Translations under genes and position numbers: made by a program
Shown here: piece after piece, positions 60,537 to 64,000 of the stretch
Layout: the number at the start of each line of letters is the position of its first letter
How positions within the stretch are numbered: the stretch's first letter is position 1
Notes under the pieces: generated by a model
The model's database searches: none
What the model was told of the DNA's origin: nothing
What the model saw: only the letters and a program-made list of their open reading frames with translations
Origin: Drosophila persimilis
Taxonomy: Eukaryota; Arthropoda; Insecta; Diptera; Drosophilidae
Direction: 5' to 3'
Length of the DNA stretch: 64,000 nt
Assembly: GCF_003286085.1 (NCBI RefSeq)
Contig: NW_020825312.1
Location: 1,302,001 to 1,366,000, forward strand

Positions 60537-61068
60537 AGTTAACGTACCCAATTCCATTGAGCTCTTATACGAGTTGTAAACAATCTTTGGTTTTCCAAAA
60601 CGAAAACAATTTCAATCTTGGGCCTCCGCCTAATTGATTTCTAAGATGTACAATCTCAAGCGCCCCCGCCGCAATCCCATTCTTTGACACTCGCCTAAAT
60701 GGAAAACCAATGTTTGCCCACACCCGGCTTCTCATAAACAATCTCACTCCCGGCTTTCTGCAGATCCTGCACTTTAGGCCTTTTACAGTTCTCTCTTTGG
60801 ATGACGAAATCTAATACTCGGGATGGCGAAATCAATTGAAATGTTTATAGAAAAACGATTCCCGAAAGGGATCAACGATGCAAAGATCAGAAAGTTCAAA
60901 TCAGTCTTGATCCAGCAGCGACACCGCAAAGTCTAGCTAAATATTAAGATCGCGCAATCCCTTGGCCCGGAATTCCTTTGTGACCCTCTACTTAAATCTA
61001 TATCAGTGAAGTTCGAAGTAAAATAAAAACTTTTTAAAAACACAATCCGCTACCGCAGTTGTTTAATT
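60537..61068 (+). repeat. 3' LTR of the errantivirus
   Basis: This has the same 532 bp and appears identical base for base to the 5' LTR by eye. The poly(A) signal AATAAA is at 61022-61027. The right end is followed by the duplicated TGTA. Confidence 0.93.
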
Positions 61069-61072
61069 TGTA
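61069..61072 (+). other. target site duplication, right copy
   Basis: TGTA directly follows the 3' LTR and matches 53208-53211. Confidence 0.85.
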
Positions 61073-64000
61073 TGTAAGAGTATGCTGCAGAAGAAATACA
61101 ATTTTCGTGAAATAAAACATCGATTTATCGATTCTCATTTCCCCGTTTGAAAGGTGGCATTTTCTTTCTTTTTGGGATACCCTCACCATAGGTTTTTCTT
61201 TTAAAAAATTCCCTGTAACCCGACCATATGGCTATACCCAAGAAATACCCCTCTCATCTGTTGAGGTGATGACAGAGTGGAAATGTAAATAAATTTCCCC
61301 CGATTGGCATTCAAAATAACAGCAATTAAAATACAGGTAAACAAAAGGCAGCGGCAGTGGCAGCGGCAGCGGCAGTGTTGAAAAATACTGATTCATAAAA
61401 CGTATGCAAATGTTGTGCTATTTCAAAGTACAAATATTTATGTAAATACATATGTATGTATGTATGTAAAGTATTTGCATATTGGGAAGAAAAATCAAAA
61501 TCACTAAGAAAAAGAAGAAGCAGAAGAGTAGGAAAAAGAGAAGCAATCACGTAAATGAGCGCCAAAAGCCAAGCACACACACACACACACACACACACGC
61601 AAGCACGAGATCATCATGATGATGATCATTGAGTTCCGTTGCTGCTTTTGTTGCTGTTGTTGTTGTTGCCACTTTGGGGGCCAAATGTGAATCGTTTCTG
61701 TTGTATCTGTACTTGAGTGTGTTTGTAATTTGTGGCTGCCTTTGTATCTGTATCTGTATCTACTATATCTTTGTAGAATTTATGTCGCCGCCGCCGCCGC
61801 AAAAAAACAACAACAACAAAATGTTGTAATACATAAAATGAGAGCCGAACCGTAGCCGAGGCCGAACCGTAGCCGAACGTTTGGCGAGACCAAGACGACA
61901 TGGCGAACGGCGAACGGCGAGCGGAGAGAGTGAGAGAGAAGAGTCGTCTAGTGCTCTCCACATGTTCATTCTGCTGCTCTCCCACTCTGGCAGTCGGCAG
62001 AAGATGATGACAAAATCAAATAAACAGAAGCAATGGCAAAAGACAAAAGCAACAACAGCAATCCATGCGGTACAATTTAAGATAGCAACAATGTCAACGA
62101 CTCCCCCGACTCCCTGCTTACCGCACCCGCCCCACTCCGCCCACCCTTTCGCCATTCACTGGGATTCTTGCTTGCCTTTTTTGTTTCTCTCTTTTTAGTC
62201 CACCACTCCACTCATCCTCTCGCTGCATTCTTTTGCCGCCGGCTCTTCTTTCTCACCGCCAACTCCCTTCCGCCAACTGGCAAAAGGTGTATCGTATTTA
62301 TATAAGGTAAGGCATTGCTAGAGCAGAATACTCCAACGAAAGTTGCCTATTTCTGTTCCGTTTGACGTGTGCGTACAGCCAGAGAGAGAGAGAGAGAGAG
62401 AGTTGCAGAGAGCGTACAACAAATACACCTTGTCTTATCCCACTCTTCTGCTCTTTCACCATTAACTGAGTCTGTTGCTCCACTTTTTGTTCCCCCACGC
62501 TTACTCCATATCTTGCCATTCAATTACCCGCTCTCTCGCTCGCTCGCTCTAGTCTCCTGCGGCCCCTTCATCTTCCATCTCCCTTCCGCAGCCTCATTGC
62601 TATGCGAACGCAATGTACACGCGTTTTTTGTGTTCCTTCGCCTGCTCCCTCCCCCTCATCAGCAACATTTCCCCCCCATTCAATATCAAAGCAACAACAG
62701 CAACCGCATTTGTCGTGCTTCTCTCTCTCTCTCTCCCTCTACTTGTTGTTGCTTCTGTTGCTAATTTTATTTCAATTTATTAGCATTTTATTTGCTTTTG
62801 CTTGTGTGTCTGTGTGTTGTTGTTGTTGGTTTCTCAATGCCGCCAGTTTCGTTTTGTCATTGTTGTTGTTGCTGGCACTTTTTTCATTGCTTTTTGGAAG
62901 TAAATTTGTCATACAATGATTTAATTGCTCAAATTATGAGTGTTTGGAAATGTGACAAGAAGAAGGGCGGGAGAGGGGGGGAACGTAAAAGGAGGAAAGT
63001 GGAGAGAAAAGAGTAAAACTTCCTGTAAAGCGGGAATTTTATGAGGAATTTGTCCGCCCTATTGATTTTCATTGAAAAATTGCATCCAGTCAAGGGAAAC
63101 TCTCCATCAAAATGAGATTTTATTGTAATAAGTAATAAATAAGAATGGAATAGGGATAAATAGAGCAAGGAAAGGGGCCCTGACAGATATTTACATCAGT
63201 GATATCTCGCCAGTTTCCTTATTTCCTTATTATTAAAGGAAGAATCCCCAAAAGAGAATAGAAGTCCCCCCCAGAGAAACATTAATCCAAATTATATGTA
63301 ATTACATTAATTATTTAATTCGAGTAAAACCTCCTTTTCTATATACATATCTTTCTCCATGACTAATGGATGATATGGGAGAGCATTGACAGTTTTTCCT
63401 CATCGCTGTATCTCTGTGCATGTATGTAAACAAAAATAAACTTTAAATATATTCCAAACAATGTTTATTCTCCCTACTTTATTGCTGCAATAACATCTCT
63501 CAAATTCTTGACCTACAATTAACCATAACATTTCCACATACAACCGGAATACAAACGTATTTATTTATTTAATTCCTCTCGAATTTCACATCTACTCCAG
63601 TTGCATCTCTCCCAAACAATTCTGTATAACGTAACAAAAAACAATAATATTATGAAATTCGATCACGTCCAATGGTTCTACAAATGAGGTCAAGACAATA
63701 AGCATTGCGATATCTTTTACAAACATTACATTCGATAAACAATCAACTTTTATCAATTGTTATTATTACTTTCCAAGAAAAGTAAACATACAATTTATAA
63801 TTATTTCTTTCCAATATATTTTAAGCAGAAAGACTATTTTTTTGACCGCAACTGTAGGTGTAGCTGGTCCGTGACACATATTCCATTTGCATTCTACCAT
63901 TCCATTCCCATTCCATTCCATTCCCACTCGCATTCTGTTATATTCTGATTATTGTCATTAGTATTACTTCAGTTCCGTTCTGCTTTGCTTTGCTTTGCTT
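61073..64000. other. non-coding region right of the errantivirus
   Basis: I see no supported gene in this 2.9 kb. It contains a (CA)12 run (61574-61598), an ATGATC-rich palindromic spot (61609-61630), a repeated GAGCCGAACCGTAGCC motif (61840-61880), a (GA)11 tract (62381-62402) and long C/T-rich stretches. The composition at 61.8-62.8 kb is like fly promoter-proximal DNA. A minus-strand donor GTAAGC (62121-62116) could end a 5' exon of the BCOR gene, but this is weak. Confidence 0.5.
62381..62402 (+). repeat. (GA)11 microsatellite
   Basis: This is an uninterrupted AG run, a potential GAGA-factor or CLAMP binding tract. Confidence 0.85.

Larger units (their letters stand above)
53212..61068 (+). 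mobile_element. complete errantivirus (gypsy-lineage LTR element with env)
   Basis: The 7857 bp element has two 532 bp LTRs that start AGTTAACG and end TTTAATT, a tRNA-Lys primer site, a purine tract, and gag, pol and env in that order. It is flanked by the 4 bp duplication TGTA (53208-53211 and 61069-61072). The insertion lies in a TATGTG-type alternating purine/pyrimidine stretch, the kind of target this group prefers. Gene order, protease-RT-RNase H-integrase order and an env gene behind a splice acceptor place it in the Errantivirus group. I cannot assign it to a named element. The LTRs look identical, so insertion was recent. env is frame-disrupted (see below), while gag and pol are open. 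Confidence 0.95.

Noticed and set aside
62116-62121. Minus-strand GTAAGC as the donor of a BCOR 5' exon
   Set aside because: The match is modest and there is no supporting exon boundary or promoter motif; it is kept only as a weak possibility.

Overview
This 64 kb window is insect nuclear DNA, almost certainly from a Drosophila species. It contains the alternative first coding exons of the nuclear receptor gene ftz-f1, a BCOR-type Polycomb corepressor gene, one intact tRNA gene and an errantivirus (gypsy lineage) insertion. Introns are large, with dense CA/TG, GA/CT and CAG/CAA microsatellites and short dispersed fly repeats. The protein sequences are close to, but not the same as, the D. melanogaster proteins I know, and the repeats suggest the obscura group; the species assignment is an inference.

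Layout. From about 1 to 36 kb lies the 5' half of ftz-f1 on the minus strand. The exon at 3853-4885 encodes the beta-type N-terminus plus the first 71 residues of the DNA-binding region, and it is cut by a clean splice donor. The alpha-type first coding exon lies 28 kb upstream (32214-33447) and ends in the phase needed to splice into the middle of the beta exon at 4377. The remaining DNA-binding extension and the ligand-binding domain are off the left edge. The 28 kb between the two exons is alpha intron and beta promoter territory. It carries a tRNA-Glu(CTC) gene on the opposite strand and many nuclear-receptor half-sites.

From 39431 to 47220 on the minus strand is a four-coding-exon gene whose exons join in frame to 2326 codons. 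It has a CtBP-type PLDLS motif, ankyrin repeats and a C-terminal PUFD domain, the domain that pairs BCOR with PCGF1-type RING partners. This is the fly BCOR homologue (CG14073 in D. melanogaster by memory). Both genes are transcribed leftwards, with BCOR upstream of ftz-f1.

From 53212 to 61068 on the plus strand is a complete 7857 bp errantivirus with two 532 bp LTRs that look identical, a TGTA target duplication, a tRNA-Lys primer site, gag, pol and env. gag and pol overlap in the -1 frame at a T TTT TTA heptamer. env is broken by a frame change in an A-rich tract. The element sits about 6 kb upstream of the BCOR start codon, in DNA where I see no other gene. The right end of the window (61.1-64 kb) is simple-sequence-rich non-coding DNA, possibly promoter-proximal for BCOR.

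The most interesting pattern is a strong excess of perfect DHR3/RORE-type sites (WAWNTRGGTCA; at least eight) across the ftz-f1 introns and promoters, plus FTZ-F1-type sites near the alpha exon. This suggests that the known DHR3 input to the beta promoter may extend to the alpha promoter and intronic elements, possibly with autoregulation.
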